From positions 1 through 14,699 of the forward strand of contig JAZNDA010000048.1 in assembly GCA_045587785.1 (NCBI GenBank): a stretch of DNA of 14,699 bases. Reading direction: 5' to 3'. Of the stretch, positions 1 to 7,792 are shown one piece after another. The DNA comes from RGIG8775 sp045587785. Lineage in GTDB: Bacteria > Bacillota > Clostridia > Oscillospirales > CAG-272. Numbering within the stretch: the first letter of the stretch is position 1; the number at the start of each line of letters is the position of its first letter. Both the position numbers and the translations under genes were made by a program. The notes under the pieces are model-generated. The model did no database searches, was not told the origin of the DNA, and saw only the letters and a program-made list of their open reading frames with translations.

Positions 1-1
1 A

Positions 2-145
2 AGAGCAAATATTGAGGATAGGCAAGGTAAATTTTCGCAGCAATATGAGGATATTGCAAGAGAATTTACTGAAGCATATACCGATATTTGCCTTTCAAAA
101 CCGAGTTCGGATTATTCCCTCTTGCCTATTCAGATCCGTCTATAA
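2..145 (+). CDS. C-terminal end of an unrecognised protein (partial)
   Basis: An open frame enters the window from the left and runs for 47 codons to a TAA at 143-145. The composition is protein-like, with a helical, charged stretch (residues such as QQYEDIAREFTEAYTDIC) and an ending in LLPIQIRL. The other two plus frames are broken by stops. The gene converges on the flippase gene, with only 3 nt between the two stop codons and no clear hairpin terminator between them. I do not recognise the family. The rest of the gene lies outside the window, so nothing about function can be claimed. Confidence 0.6.
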   Translation, partial: RANIEDRQGKFSQQYEDIAREFTEAYTDICLSKPSSDYSLLPIQIRL

Positions 146-148
146 TTT

Positions 149-1561
149 TTAAAGTTTTTTGCGTTCTCCCAAATAATTTCGCAACGCCAAAAGCACGGTG
201 TGCAAAATATTCTTTCCGTTAACAACAAGGACGGCGGCAAACAGTATCAACTGAGCGGGAATCCACCAATCGGGCTCGGCGATCATAATGGCGCCTTGAA
301 CCGCCACCGCTATAGTGTTAAAAACAAGCAACGGAATACCGAGCTTGAAACGTACCAAACGGCGCGTATCTATACTTCGGATGATCATCACCACGAAATA
401 ACTGACAAAAGTAGCCACCGCCGCGCCCATCGCCGACCAATGCGGTATCAAAACAAGATTAAGCGCGATATTGATAACAGCTCCCACCGCCGCAGTAAGG
501 AAAGAATAGACACTCTTTTTTCGCACCATATAGACGCTTCCCATAAACGTCACCAGAGAAGAATAAACCATGGCAAGTGTCAGAACGGGGATATACCGCC
601 ATGATTCATAGTAGCTGTCAGCAAGCAGAATATCGGTCACAAACTTGGAAAACAAGATCAATGCAGACGCCGCCATGAAAAGAACACCTTGAAAACCTGC
701 AAACACCTTGGCAAAAAAGTCCGACCTATCGGTCTCGTCACCTTCACTGACGGCGGAAAACTGCCACGCCTGAATAAACACAGTACAGAGCAAAGTCAAA
801 AGCGTTGGCACCTTATAGGCGGCGGCGTACAGGCCGTTCACCTCCGAGCCTTTCATGGCGATCACCAAAAAGCGATCGGACACCGAGGTGATCCACCAAA
901 AGATCGTAGTTGGGATCATGGGGACACTATACTTTAGCATCTCACGTATTTTCACTTTGCTTGAAAGACCGAACTTGATATCGCGCCAGACACCCGATAC
1001 AGGCAAAAGAAATGCGGTCACCAAAACGTCTCCGAGAATAATGGAAAGGATGTAGCCCTCCACGCCCATATCAAAGCCAAGCAAAAAAATAAGGTTAAAG
1101 GAAATCGTAGGCGCCGTGCCCAAAATGCCGCCGACCGAAAACAGCAGCATTTTTCCGAGAGCACGGATATACTGCACCACCACCGAATGAACGTTTGCCG
1201 CCAAAACGTAAAGCACGACCAGCCATACGTAATTTCGGAGCGTAGCATACAGACCGATCAGCGGCGACAAGAGTAAAAAGATCGCCGAGCAAACCAGCAA
1301 TACCGATATACCCGAGGAAAACACACTCTTTTTGTCCTCGTTTTTATCCATAGCAAAACGGAAAATGCCGTCGGCAATGCCCGAACAGGCAAACGGCATC
1401 AAAAGATTGGCAGTCTGTGAGATCAGATCCGCCGTGCTGTATTCCTCGGGCAAAAGACACGCGGTATACAGCGGCATCATAAAGAACACAAGGAATTTGG
1501 AGGCAAAGGTACCTATCGCAAGAATTCCCGTGTTGGAAAAAAGCTTTTTATATTTACCCAT
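149..1561 (-). CDS. Polysaccharide flippase, Wzx/MATE-like (MOP superfamily)
   Basis: The gene encodes a 470-residue, almost entirely hydrophobic protein with about 12-14 predicted membrane helices separated by short charged loops. The N-terminal pattern (a GILAIGTFASKFLVFFMMPLY-like first helix followed by LLPEEYSTADL) is typical of the polysaccharide-transporter branch of the MOP flippases. That branch moves lipid-linked oligosaccharides or other lipid-linked precursors across the membrane. Length fits the family. The start is an ATG 6 nt after an AAAGGA ribosome site. It lies 18 nt downstream of the pseudouridine synthase gene and is probably co-transcribed with it. No glycosyltransferases are nearby in the window, so the substrate cannot be inferred. 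A spore or cell-wall precursor flippase is an alternative. Confidence 0.85.
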   Translation of the reverse strand: MGKYKKLFSNTGILAIGTFASKFLVFFMMPLYTACLLPEEYSTADLISQTANLLMPFACSGIADGIFRFAMDKNEDKKSVFSSGISVLLVCSAIFLLLSPLIGLYATLRNYVWLVVLYVLAANVHSVVVQYIRALGKMLLFSVGGILGTAPTISFNLIFLLGFDMGVEGYILSIILGDVLVTAFLLPVSGVWRDIKFGLSSKVKIREMLKYSVPMIPTTIFWWITSVSDRFLVIAMKGSEVNGLYAAAYKVPTLLTLLCTVFIQAWQFSAVSEGDETDRSDFFAKVFAGFQGVLFMAASALILFSKFVTDILLADSYYESWRYIPVLTLAMVYSSLVTFMGSVYMVRKKSVYSFLTAAVGAVINIALNLVLIPHWSAMGAAVATFVSYFVVMIIRSIDTRRLVRFKLGIPLLVFNTIAVAVQGAIMIAEPDWWIPAQLILFAAVLVVNGKNILHTVLLALRNYLGERKKL

Positions 1562-1579
1562 ATGATATCCTTTGTTTTT

Positions 1580-2248
1580 TTATAGTTTTGGTATATTTTT
1601 CTCTCTTACACACGAAAAGTGAGCAAACACGCCCAAGGCTTCGGGATAAGTCTCAAAACAAAGCTCCTTCCCCGTGATGGGATGGCAAAAACCAAGACGG
1701 TAAGCATACAGTGCAAGCCCCGATTCGCCCTTTGAGCCGCCGTATTTTCTGTCACCGACAAGTGGTAGTCGGCGTGAGGCAAACTGAACGCGGATTTGGT
1801 GCGTACGCCCCGTGTGCAACCGCACACGCACAAGACATCTTGGCGTTCCCTGCCCGTTTTTCGCAACCTCTATCATCTCATATGACAGTTTTGCCTGCTT
1901 AACACCGCGTCGCATTTTGCTTGCCACGTATGTTTTGTTTTTGACGGCATCATGGAAAAGAAGATCGCAAAGCTCGCCCGACCTCTGCTCGGGCACGCCT
2001 TCAAGCACTGCAAGATATTCTTTTTGAAACCGCTCGTGCGACTGCACAAGACTTGACATGGCGGCGGCCGCTTTTTGATTTTTGGCAAATACCATCACGC
2101 CCTCGGTCTCGCGGTCAAGGCGATGTACGGGGAAAACGCCACCCAAAAGCGAGAGCATATTTTCACGTCCTTTATCATCCCCTTGCGACAAAACGCCGCG
2201 AGGCTTGATACACACTATAATATCATGATCCTCATACAAAACCGTCAT
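1580..2248 (-). CDS. RluA-family RNA pseudouridine synthase
   Basis: The protein is 222 residues long when started at the ATG at 2246-2248, which sits 8 nt after AAGGAG. A GTG two codons upstream lies only 2 nt from that RBS and is unlikely to be used. The protein has the RluA signature HRLDRETEG with the catalytic Asp at about residue 45. It also has the later TGRTHQIRVQF motif and an LVGDRKYGG stretch, all characteristic of enzymes that isomerise uridine to pseudouridine in rRNA or tRNA. There is no N-terminal S4 RNA-binding domain, so it belongs to the short RluA-type class. Which RNA site it modifies cannot be told. It has its own promoter (2277-2305) and is followed closely by the flippase gene. 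Confidence 0.93.
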   Translation of the reverse strand: MTVLYEDHDIIVCIKPRGVLSQGDDKGRENMLSLLGGVFPVHRLDRETEGVMVFAKNQKAAAAMSSLVQSHERFQKEYLAVLEGVPEQRSGELCDLLFHDAVKNKTYVASKMRRGVKQAKLSYEMIEVAKNGQGTPRCLVRVRLHTGRTHQIRVQFASRRLPLVGDRKYGGSKGESGLALYAYRLGFCHPITGKELCFETYPEALGVFAHFSCVREKNIPKL

Positions 2249-2276
2249 GCTCACCGCTCCTTATTTTTATATTTTT

Positions 2277-2305
2277 ATTATATCAGCTTTCATTATGTTT
2301 GTAAA
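2277..2305 (-). promoter_or_regulatory. Vegetative promoter for the pseudouridine synthase-flippase pair
   Basis: On the minus strand a TTTACA -35 box (2300-2305) is separated by 17 nt from a perfect TATAAT -10 box (2277-2282). It lies about 30 nt upstream of the ATG of the pseudouridine synthase. It is one half of a divergent promoter region. Confidence 0.75.
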
Positions 2306-2345
2306 GTTGTTTATAAGATTTTTGGAAGAAATTTTCAAAAATCTC

Positions 2346-2374
2346 TTGACCATTTTTCAAGATAGGTATATACT
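2346..2374 (+). promoter_or_regulatory. Vegetative promoter for the ion-transporter-family permease
   Basis: TTGACC (2346-2351), a 17-nt spacer and TATACT (2369-2374) form a near-consensus sigma-A promoter. It lies about 30 nt upstream of the permease ATG at 2405. The RBS is GAGG, 5-6 nt before the start. Confidence 0.75.
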
Positions 2375-2404
2375 TGTCTCACCAACTTATTTTTGTGAGG
2401 AACT

Positions 2405-3508
2405 ATGACAAAAATTCTGCGTATTATCAGATCTAACTTTGTCCTCTGTATCGCCTTTGGTCTGGCACTGATCACATCGTTTATCATTCCGCCGAGCAAA
2501 GAATACATAGACTATTTTGATTTTAAAACGCTTGCTTGTTTGTTTTGCACTTTGGCGGTCATCTGCGCACTCAAAAACATCCGCTTTTTCACAGTCCTTG
2601 CGCGCTCGATCGTCCACGCCACGGGCAACCTCAGAAGCGCCACACTGGCACTCGTTTTTATCACCTTTTTCGGATCTATGCTGCTTGCCAACGATATGGC
2701 ACTGATCACCTTTTTGCCGCTCGGATATTATGTCTTATCCTCCACCGGCAAGCAAAAGAACATGGCTTTTGTTTTTGTCATGCAAAATATCGCGGCAAAT
2801 CTCGGCGGCATGCTCACGCCATTTGGCAATCCGCAAAACCTCTATCTGTTCTCCTATTTTGAAATTCCGACGGGTGAATTTGTGCGCATCATGTTCCCTC
2901 CTTTTTTGGCGGCAATGGTTTTGATCATCATTTGCTGTCTCTTTGTCCGCCCCGAAAAAATTGAGCTTACAGAGCGTGACACATACCGATTGCCCGTCAC
3001 ACGCACCGTTTTGTATCTGATATTGTTTGCGCTTGCCATATCGGTTGTATTCAAGGCTGTTCCCTATCTTGTAGGCACTGCCATTGTTCTCGCGACACTT
3101 ATTCTGCTTGACAGGAAAGCGCTTCTCCGAGTGGATTTCGGATTACTTCTCACGTTTGTCTGCTTTTTTGTTTTTGCAGGAAATCTCTCGCGTGTGGGAC
3201 TTGTCCACCAGCTCCTTTCCTCGCTTCTCGAGAAAAACACATTGCTTGTTTCCATCCTCTCCTGTCAAGTCATCAGCAACGTGCCCTCTGCCATTCTGCT
3301 ATCCCGCTTCACCGCCGACTATCCTTCCCTTTTGCTTGGTGTCAACATCGGAGGCACGGGTACGCTGATCGCCTCACTGGCAAGTCTGATAACCTTCCGA
3401 GAATACAGTCAACGCGAGCCGCACAAAACAGGTCATTACATGAAGGTATTTTCACTGCTCAATTTATTATTCCTTGTCGTTCTCACCATGGTTGCCATCA
3501 TTTTTTGA
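2405..3508 (+). CDS. Ion-transporter-superfamily permease (CitMHS/ArsB/SLC13-like)
   Basis: The gene encodes a 367-residue integral membrane protein with about 10 hydrophobic segments. Two internally related re-entrant-loop regions are visible: NIAANLGGMLTPFGNPQNL at about residues 128-146, and SNVPSA (291-296) followed by GGTGTLIASLAS (316-327). The Asn-Pro and Ser-Asn-Val-Pro motifs and the glycine-rich second motif are hallmarks of the IT superfamily. That superfamily holds citrate and dicarboxylate carriers, ArsB and NhaD. The protein is shorter than most members (typically 400-450 aa) but has no visible break. The substrate is uncertain: di/tricarboxylate, arsenite or another anion are all possible. 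A carboxylate substrate would fit the oxaloacetate-decarboxylase operon nearby, but that is inference. Confidence 0.8.
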   Translation: MTKILRIIRSNFVLCIAFGLALITSFIIPPSKEYIDYFDFKTLACLFCTLAVICALKNIRFFTVLARSIVHATGNLRSATLALVFITFFGSMLLANDMALITFLPLGYYVLSSTGKQKNMAFVFVMQNIAANLGGMLTPFGNPQNLYLFSYFEIPTGEFVRIMFPPFLAAMVLIIICCLFVRPEKIELTERDTYRLPVTRTVLYLILFALAISVVFKAVPYLVGTAIVLATLILLDRKALLRVDFGLLLTFVCFFVFAGNLSRVGLVHQLLSSLLEKNTLLVSILSCQVISNVPSAILLSRFTADYPSLLLGVNIGGTGTLIASLASLITFREYSQREPHKTGHYMKVFSLLNLLFLVVLTMVAIIF

Positions 3509-3538
3509 CTTTCGCTTTCACCTGAAAACAGATATAAA

Positions 3539-3674
3539 AAAGGCTCCCAAGGGGTGCATTCCATAAAGCAGGTTTTACCTGCCGAAAAATCAAAAGGAGT
3601 ACGAACATTTTGTTTGTACTCCTTTTCCATACAGTCGGGCGGTAATAAGCCTCCATTTACACAAGGGAGCCTTT
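3539..3674. repeat. MITE-like structured intergenic element with terminal inverted repeats
   Basis: The element is bounded by AAAGGCTCCC (3539-3548) and its exact inverse GGGAGCCTTT (3665-3674). Inside are a 6-bp hairpin with a 3-nt loop (GCAGGT 3568-3573, ACCTGC 3577-3582) and a long hairpin of 16 bp with one wobble pair and a TTT loop (3592-3607 with 3611-3626). It sits between two convergent genes, where insertion would be harmless. No target-site duplication is evident and no coding frame of note is inside. It could be a non-autonomous mobile repeat or a structured RNA or bidirectional terminator. The long hairpin followed by CCTTTT may also help end the permease transcript. Confidence 0.6.
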
Positions 3675-3717
3675 CTTTATGTTCATCTATGGCTTATCAA
3701 TTTTCCTGACAAGCACT

Positions 3718-3759
3718 GCTTTTGTGGACACAAAAGCTAAGCCCCGCACGAAGCGGGGC
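3718..3759 (-). terminator. Double hairpin downstream of the XRE regulator
   Basis: A GC-rich hairpin (GCCCCGC 3741-3747, 5-nt loop, GCGGGGC 3753-3759) lies just after the stop of the XRE gene. It is followed by a near-perfect palindrome (GCTTTTGTG 3718-3726, CACAAAAGC 3729-3737). The T-stretch after the first stem on the minus strand is short and interrupted, so termination strength is uncertain. Confidence 0.55.
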
Positions 3760-3765
3760 GAGAGT

Positions 3766-4524
3766 TTAATCAAGAAATTCTTTGATGTTTTCCAAATGTT
3801 TTGTTGCCATCTGCGTAGAATACGGAAACATTTCATCTTCTTTCAGAATGTTTTCATTAACAAAATATTCAAGACACTCTTGAATGGCTGTTGCATACAT
3901 ACGAATGTTTTTTTGAAGAATATCTGCCAAATCTTTACCAGTTAAAACATTGCTTCTGCCAAGATTGTATTCGCGACACACTTCAAAGGAAGGAAGCATA
4001 TCAATATAAGCTTTTGCAGTCTGCACATCTCCGAGCGTATAATAGCAATATGCCAAATCCCGTGTTACTTTACATATAAGCTCGGAATTTTTGGAAATAT
4101 TCAAAATGCGCCTATAAATATTTATTGCCTCATGCTCATGTTCGGGATGCTGTCTAATTGTGCCTCTCAAGCTCCAAGCAAGCCAATACATAATTTCGCA
4201 GCTTGACGGATACTGAATTAAAGCATTGCGAAGCAAGATAACAGCGTCATTATATTTGCTGTTATCACAGAAAGCTTTCGCTTTCTCTATGATTTCGAAA
4301 ATATCCTTTTCCTGCTTGCTTATATCGACTCCCAAAAGGTAATCGGTAGAAACCTTGAAAATATTAGCTATAATAGGCAACATTTCAATGTCGGGGTACG
4401 AAGTTCCGCACTCCCACTTGCTGATTGCTTGTGAAGTAACGCCGAGCATTTCCGCAACCTGCTCTTGCGTTAATTCTTGTAATTTGCGAAGTTCCTTAAA
4501 AATATTAGAAAAACGATTGTCCAT
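3766..4524 (-). CDS. XRE-family transcriptional regulator with TPR-like C-terminal region
   Basis: The protein is 252 residues long. Residues of about 6-60 form a classic HTH_3/Cro-CI domain (LTQEQVAEMLGVTSQAISKWE is the helix-turn-helix), followed by a hinge at STDYLLGVD. The remaining ~190 residues are helical and rich in Tyr, Ala and Leu (for example YPSSCEIMYWLAWSLRGT), resembling degenerate tetratricopeptide repeats. Many Firmicutes XRE-TPR proteins sense peptides or act as stand-alone regulators. The start ATG follows GGAGG with 6 nt spacing. It has its own promoter with a palindrome just downstream of it, consistent with autoregulation. It is transcribed in the same direction as the decarboxylase operon, but terminators separate them. 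No target can be named. Confidence 0.85.
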   Translation of the reverse strand: MDNRFSNIFKELRKLQELTQEQVAEMLGVTSQAISKWECGTSYPDIEMLPIIANIFKVSTDYLLGVDISKQEKDIFEIIEKAKAFCDNSKYNDAVILLRNALIQYPSSCEIMYWLAWSLRGTIRQHPEHEHEAINIYRRILNISKNSELICKVTRDLAYCYYTLGDVQTAKAYIDMLPSFEVCREYNLGRSNVLTGKDLADILQKNIRMYATAIQECLEYFVNENILKEDEMFPYSTQMATKHLENIKEFLD

Positions 4525-4549
4525 AAATGACCTCCAGTAATTATTATCT

Positions 4550-4559
4550 GAACCGGTTC
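4550..4559. promoter_or_regulatory. Candidate operator GAACCGGTTC for the XRE regulator
   Basis: A perfect 10-bp palindrome, GAACCGGTTC, lies directly downstream of the -10 box and upstream of the RBS of the XRE gene. A bound dimer there would block transcription initiation. Perfect short palindromes at this position are typical of autoregulated Cro/CI-type repressors. Binding by this protein is inference. Confidence 0.45.
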
Positions 4560-4566
4560 TGCTTAT

Positions 4567-4595
4567 ATTATAGCATAATTTTTCTGAAAGTCCAG
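4567..4595 (-). promoter_or_regulatory. Promoter of the XRE regulator gene
   Basis: A perfect TATAAT -10 box lies on the minus strand at 4567-4572. A weak TGGACT -35 box lies 16 nt further upstream. The predicted transcript would start at about 4560, within or next to the GAACCGGTTC palindrome. Confidence 0.55.
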
Positions 4596-4647
4596 ATACA
4601 ATTATTTGGATTTATTTCAACTGTCAGTTGTACTAACAAATAAAAAT

Positions 4648-4716
4648 AAAGCAGTACTTTGCATTTTTTTATTGCAAAATACTGCTTTATCGCAGGCACC
4701 CCAAAAGGAGCCTTTT
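4648..4716 (-). terminator. Tandem hairpins ending the decarboxylase operon
   Basis: The first hairpin begins about 10 nt after the oadA stop. It pairs GGCTCC with GGTGCC (4695-4712) and is preceded by AAAA on the minus strand. A second, strong stem of about 16 bp (4648-4663 with 4673-4688, one mismatch) is followed on the minus strand by ATTTTTATTT. The second is a good rho-independent terminator for the five-gene operon. The first may stabilise the 3' end. Confidence 0.75.
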
Positions 4717-4725
4717 GTTATTCAG

Positions 4726-6126
4726 TTAAACGCTATGAACCATTAGCTCGGGGTCGGAATTTTCACCGTCCAGCTTATATTTCTGTGCCTTTCTGTACTC
4801 AAAGAACTTAAGAGCGACCTGCTCAAACAGTGCGTAGGAAAGAACGTCCTCATCCTGCTCCAAAAGTCCCTGAGGGATCTTTGCGCGAAGCTCCTCAAGC
4901 TCGGGCTTGAGGTTGTCAGCGGGGCGCTCGGTAATACGAGGCTCATCGCCAATGATTTTCTTGACAAATGCAGGGTCGATCTCTACGGGCGTTCTTCCGT
5001 ACTCGCCCTTGACAATACCCTTGAACTCCTTAGTTGCCATCTTATATCTCTCACCGAGAATGACGTTATAAACCGCCTGCGTACCAACAATCTGCGAGGA
5101 CGGCGTAACAAGCGGAGGATATCCGACGTCTGCACGTACTCTCGGCACTTCTTCAAGCACCTCCGCAAGCTTATCTTCCTTACCTGCCTGCTTAAGCTGA
5201 GACATGAGGTTGGAAAGCATACCGCCTGGAACCTGGTAAAGAAGCGCGTTGACATCGACCTTAAGAGCCTTGGGATTAAGAAGTCCGTCAGCAAGATACT
5301 TTTCTCTCAGGGGCGCGAAGAACTTTGTTATCTCATCAAGCTTCGCCAAATCAATACCCGTATCGTACGGTGTTCCTGCAAGGGTTGCTACCATAGTCTC
5401 CGTGGGAGGCTGAGAAGTACCCATAGCCATGGGCGAAATTGCGGTATCCACAACGTCAACACCTGCTTCGATCGCCTTCAGAAGCGTCATGGAAGCAAGA
5501 CCTGCGGTATAGTGTGTGTGAAGCTGGATCGGAACCTTGACGTTTTCCTTCAAGGTCTTAACAAGCTCATACGCGTCAAAGGGCTTAAGAAGCCCCGCCA
5601 TGTCCTTGATACAAATGGAATCCGCGCCCGTTTCCTCAAGCTCCTTGGCGTACTTGGCATAATAATCAAGCGTATAGACCTCACCCGTTGTATAGCTGAA
5701 TGCCGCCTGAACGTGTCCGCCTTCCTTCTTGGTCGCATCGATAGCGGTCTTAAGATTTCTGACGTCGTTTAAAGCATCAAAAATGCGAATAATATCGATA
5801 CCGTTGGCGATCGACTTCTGAACAAAATACTCCACCACGTCATCCGAATAATGACGGTAACCGAGAATATTCTGTCCGCGGAAAAGCATCTGAAGCTTTG
5901 TGTTCTTTACTTTATCGCGAATCTTACGAAGTCTCTCCCACGGATCTTCATTGAGGAATCTCATGCAAGAGTCAAACGTTGCGCCGCCCCATGCCTCAAG
6001 AGAATGATAGCCGATACCGTCCAGCTTCTCAAGAATGGGAAGCATTTCCTCGGTTGTCATTCTGGTGGCGATCAAAGACTGGTGTGAGTCACGGAGAACT
6101 GTTTCTGTGATTTTTACCTTTGCCAT
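4726..6126 (-). CDS. oadA: Oxaloacetate decarboxylase alpha-type subunit (5S-like carboxyltransferase)
   Basis: This 466-residue protein carries the carboxyltransferase domain of the OadA/pyruvate-carboxylase/transcarboxylase-5S family. It transfers CO2 between oxaloacetate/pyruvate and carboxybiotin. Visible motifs are LRDSHQS (Asp13, metal ligand), LEAWGGATFD (residues 43-52), LFRGQNILGY (81-90), the carbamylated-lysine motif ICIKDMAG (Lys174) and metal-binding HTH (His203, His205). DTAISPMAMGTSQPPTE and the C-terminal conserved carboxylase domain follow. Unlike classical OadA (about 590 aa), it has no fused biotinyl domain. That domain is encoded separately two genes upstream in the operon. 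It is the last gene of the operon, 27 nt after oadB, with an AAAGGA RBS set rather far (12 nt) from the ATG. Confidence 0.95.
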   Translation of the reverse strand: MAKVKITETVLRDSHQSLIATRMTTEEMLPILEKLDGIGYHSLEAWGGATFDSCMRFLNEDPWERLRKIRDKVKNTKLQMLFRGQNILGYRHYSDDVVEYFVQKSIANGIDIIRIFDALNDVRNLKTAIDATKKEGGHVQAAFSYTTGEVYTLDYYAKYAKELEETGADSICIKDMAGLLKPFDAYELVKTLKENVKVPIQLHTHYTAGLASMTLLKAIEAGVDVVDTAISPMAMGTSQPPTETMVATLAGTPYDTGIDLAKLDEITKFFAPLREKYLADGLLNPKALKVDVNALLYQVPGGMLSNLMSQLKQAGKEDKLAEVLEEVPRVRADVGYPPLVTPSSQIVGTQAVYNVILGERYKMATKEFKGIVKGEYGRTPVEIDPAFVKKIIGDEPRITERPADNLKPELEELRAKIPQGLLEQDEDVLSYALFEQVALKFFEYRKAQKYKLDGENSDPELMVHSV

Positions 6127-6153
6127 ATCTATGATTTTTCCTTTCTCATATTA

Positions 6154-7347
6154 TTAGAAGGTTGCGAGGAATACACCCGCAGCCACGGCAGAACCGATAA
6201 CGCCTGCCACGTTGGGGCCCATTGCGTGCATCAAAAGGAAGTTTGAAGGATCTGCCTCTTGACCCACCTTCTGCGAAACACGTGCCGCCATGGGAACAGC
6301 CGAAACACCTGCAGAGCCGATCAGGGGATTGATCGTACCGCCCGACAGCTTGTTCATGATCTTTGCGGTGAGCAATCCGCCCACTGTGGAGATACAGAAA
6401 GCAACAAGTCCGCAACCGATGATCAGAAGTGTCTGCAGACGCAGGAAATTATCCGCGCTTGCGGTGGCTCCTACGGAAAGTCCAAGGAAAATGGTAACGA
6501 TGTTCATCAGCTCGTTCTGCGCGGTCTTGGAAAGTCTGTCGGTCACACCGCAGACGTTCAAAAGATTACCAAACATCAAGCAACCAACCAGCGGCACGGC
6601 ATCGGGAACGATCAGACCAACGATAAAGGTAACAAGGATCGGGAACAAAAGCAGTTCGGTCCTCGACACCTTACGCAAGGTAGTCATCTTGATCTTACGT
6701 TCTTCCTCCGTTGTCATCAATCTCATAATGGGACGCTGGATCATCGGGATCAGCGCCATGTAGCTGTACGCCGCCATCGCGATCGCACCGAGAAGTGCGG
6801 GTGCCAAGGTCTTGGTAACAAGGATCGCCGTGGGGCCGTCCGCACCGCCTATGATACCGATAGCCGCCGCCTCGGGGGGAGAAAACTGTCCCGAAAGAAC
6901 AGCCGACGCATATGCGACAAACACACCAAGCTGTGCGCCTGCGCCGATAAGAAGGCTCTTGGGATTGGAGATCAGCGGGCTGAAGTCGGTCATCGCGCCG
7001 ATACCGATAAAGATCAAGCTGGGATAAATACCGAGCTTGACGCCGAGATACAAAAGGTCAAGCAGACCTCCGTCATGAAAGACCTGCAAATAATCTACAC
7101 CCTCGGGCTGAATAAAGAAATCCAAATGGAAGATTCCCGTACCAGGAAGGTTTGTCAAAAACATACCGATGGCGATCGGCAAGAGCAACAGCGGCTCATA
7201 CTGTTTGACAACCGCGTAATAAACCAATACAAAGGCAATGGCGAACATAATGATGGTTTTGAGAGCATCCATGGGATCTCCGCCAAACAGCCTTACGATA
7301 CCGGTCGTCTTAAGGAAATTAAGAATACTATCAAGTAATGCTTGCAT
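6154..7347 (-). CDS. oadB: Na+-translocating decarboxylase beta subunit (OadB/GcdB/MmdB family)
   Basis: The protein is a 397-residue polytopic membrane protein. It decarboxylates carboxybiotin and couples the reaction to sodium export. Signature motifs are present: GIGAMTDFSPLI (residues 115-126), IIGGADGPTAI with Asp170, and NPLIGSAGVSAVPMAARVSQ starting at Asn340. Asn340, Gly344, Ser349 and Arg356 keep the same spacing as Asn373, Gly377, Ser382 and Arg389 of the Klebsiella enzyme. Asp170 corresponds to its Asp203, so all known Na+/H+-path residues are retained. The beta subunit does not reveal the substrate, since all sodium-pump decarboxylases share it. The N-terminus is about 30 residues shorter than in Klebsiella OadB by this alignment of motifs. 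Confidence 0.96.
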   Translation of the reverse strand: MQALLDSILNFLKTTGIVRLFGGDPMDALKTIIMFAIAFVLVYYAVVKQYEPLLLLPIAIGMFLTNLPGTGIFHLDFFIQPEGVDYLQVFHDGGLLDLLYLGVKLGIYPSLIFIGIGAMTDFSPLISNPKSLLIGAGAQLGVFVAYASAVLSGQFSPPEAAAIGIIGGADGPTAILVTKTLAPALLGAIAMAAYSYMALIPMIQRPIMRLMTTEEERKIKMTTLRKVSRTELLLFPILVTFIVGLIVPDAVPLVGCLMFGNLLNVCGVTDRLSKTAQNELMNIVTIFLGLSVGATASADNFLRLQTLLIIGCGLVAFCISTVGGLLTAKIMNKLSGGTINPLIGSAGVSAVPMAARVSQKVGQEADPSNFLLMHAMGPNVAGVIGSAVAAGVFLATF

Positions 7348-7389
7348 CTATCGTTCGTCCTTTCAATTTATTCTCAATTGAAAACACGA

Positions 7390-7764
7390 TCAGCTAAGGG
7401 TAATAACAACAGCGTCTGTTGCAACCGATGCGCCCTGATTTACCTCAACGGAGGAAACAACACCGTCTTCGGGAGCACAAATATCATTTTCCATCTTCAT
7501 AGCCTCAAGAACGCAAACAACGTCACCCTTCTTGACCGAATCACCGACCTTAACGTTAACCTTAAGGATGGTACCGGGCATAGGTGCCTTGATTGCGACC
7601 GAACCTGCTTTACCCGTAGCAGCAGGAGCAGCGGGAGCGGCAGCCTTGGGGGCTGCAACGGGAGCTGCGGCAGGTGCAGGTGCTACGGCAGGAGCGGCTG
7701 CTCCAACCTCCTCAACTTCAACCTCATATACAAGACCGTTTACTGTAACATTAAACTTTCTCAT
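7390..7764 (-). CDS. Biotin carboxyl carrier protein (decarboxylase/transcarboxylase 1.3S-type)
   Basis: The protein is 124 residues long, with a short N-terminal beta segment (MRKFNVTVNGLVYEVEVEEV) and an Ala/Pro-rich flexible linker at about residues 21-50. A biotinyl domain follows, with the motif VLEAMKMEND. Lys90 is the predicted biotinylated residue. This layout matches the 1.3S transcarboxylase subunit and the MmdC/GcdC carriers. The swinging arm would carry carboxybiotin between the two carboxyltransferases and the membrane beta subunit. The linker is encoded by repetitive GCN/CCN codons. It lies 28 nt downstream of the gamma gene, with an AAAGG RBS. Confidence 0.95.
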   Translation of the reverse strand: MRKFNVTVNGLVYEVEVEEVGAAAPAVAPAPAAAPVAAPKAAAPAAPAATGKAGSVAIKAPMPGTILKVNVKVGDSVKKGDVVCVLEAMKMENDICAPEDGVVSSVEVNQGASVATDAVVITLS

Positions 7765-7792
7765 TATTTTATACCTTTCCTTTCAATCTTTT

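Noticed and set aside
3600..3615. LexA-like SOS box (CGAAC with GTTTG) inside the 3539 element
   Set aside because: The half-sites are 5 nt apart rather than 4, and they are simply part of the 16-bp hairpin. The site is at no gene start.
7620..7720. Tandem DNA repeat in the biotin carrier gene
   Set aside because: The repetitive GC-rich stretch is explained by the Ala/Pro-rich linker normal for biotin carrier proteins.
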